From: Hyphomicrobiales bacterium
GTDB taxonomy: Bacteria > Pseudomonadota > Alphaproteobacteria > Rhizobiales > Xanthobacteraceae
NCBI GenBank assembly: GCA_016210825.1
Contig: JACQTM010000184.1
Coordinates: 1 to 6,252 of the forward strand
DNA: 6,252 bases
Direction: 5' to 3'
Part shown: positions 6,240 through 6,252 of the stretch, piece after piece
How positions within the stretch are numbered: position 1 is the stretch's first letter
Layout: the number at the start of each line of letters is the position of its first letter
Notes under the pieces: model-generated
The model's database searches: none
Seen by the model: only the letters and a program-made list of their open reading frames with translations
What the model was told of the DNA's origin: nothing
Program-made: the position numbers and the translations under genes

Positions 6240-6252
6240 CAAGAAACCAAGA

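Noticed and set aside
1..6252. Search for CRISPR arrays, tRNAs, insertion sequences, toxin-antitoxin or defence genes
   Set aside because: No spaced direct repeats, tRNA-like cloverleaf, transposase or terminal inverted repeats were seen. The window is almost fully occupied by recognisable metabolic and transport genes.

Overview
This is a GC-rich window (roughly 60% or more by eye) with dense, same-strand coding and very short intergenic gaps. It looks like a chromosomal catabolic region from an alphaproteobacterium, most likely a Hyphomicrobiales (Bradyrhizobium/Xanthobacteraceae-like) soil organism. That assignment is an inference from gene content and codon style: an EgtD ergothioneine methyltransferase, a Bug/TctC periplasmic receptor, a NitT/TauT-type ABC transporter, and a FAH-fold enzyme beside an Ldh2-type dehydrogenase. 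No 16S rRNA or other marker gene is present to confirm it.

Layout, all on the + strand. (1) Bases 2-514 hold the C-terminal half of egtD, cut by the window edge. It is followed by a small inverted repeat and a 96-base gap. (2) Bases 611-5154 hold five tightly packed genes with gaps of 7, 1, 14 and 10 bases: a PuuE-like polysaccharide-deacetylase-fold protein, an ABC permease, its ATPase, a fumarylacetoacetate hydrolase (FAH) family enzyme and an Ldh2/malate dehydrogenase-type oxidoreductase. This has the layout of one transcription unit. (3) After a 107-base gap with little clear structure comes a Bug/TctC-type secreted solute receptor (5262-6239), probably part of the same functional cluster. 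The window ends 13 bases after its stop.

How the genes may work together (inference): an importer brings in a small organic anion or amide compound. A deacetylase/amidohydrolase-like enzyme, a FAH-fold hydrolase, lyase or isomerase, and an NAD(P)-dependent 2-hydroxyacid dehydrogenase then process it. Each of the three enzyme families has members in ureide (allantoin/ureidoglycolate) catabolism, but also many unrelated members, so the substrate cannot be named from sequence. Two oddities stand out. The ABC permease/ATPase pair has no SsuA/TauA-type binding protein in the window, and the only receptor present is of the Bug family, which classically serves TctAB-type transporters. In addition, the deacetylase-like protein lacks the canonical NodB metal-binding Asp and second His.

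I found no RNA genes, CRISPR arrays, insertion sequences, phage genes or transcriptional regulators, and no evidence for a wholly new type of system. The interest lies in an uncharacterised catabolic gene set.
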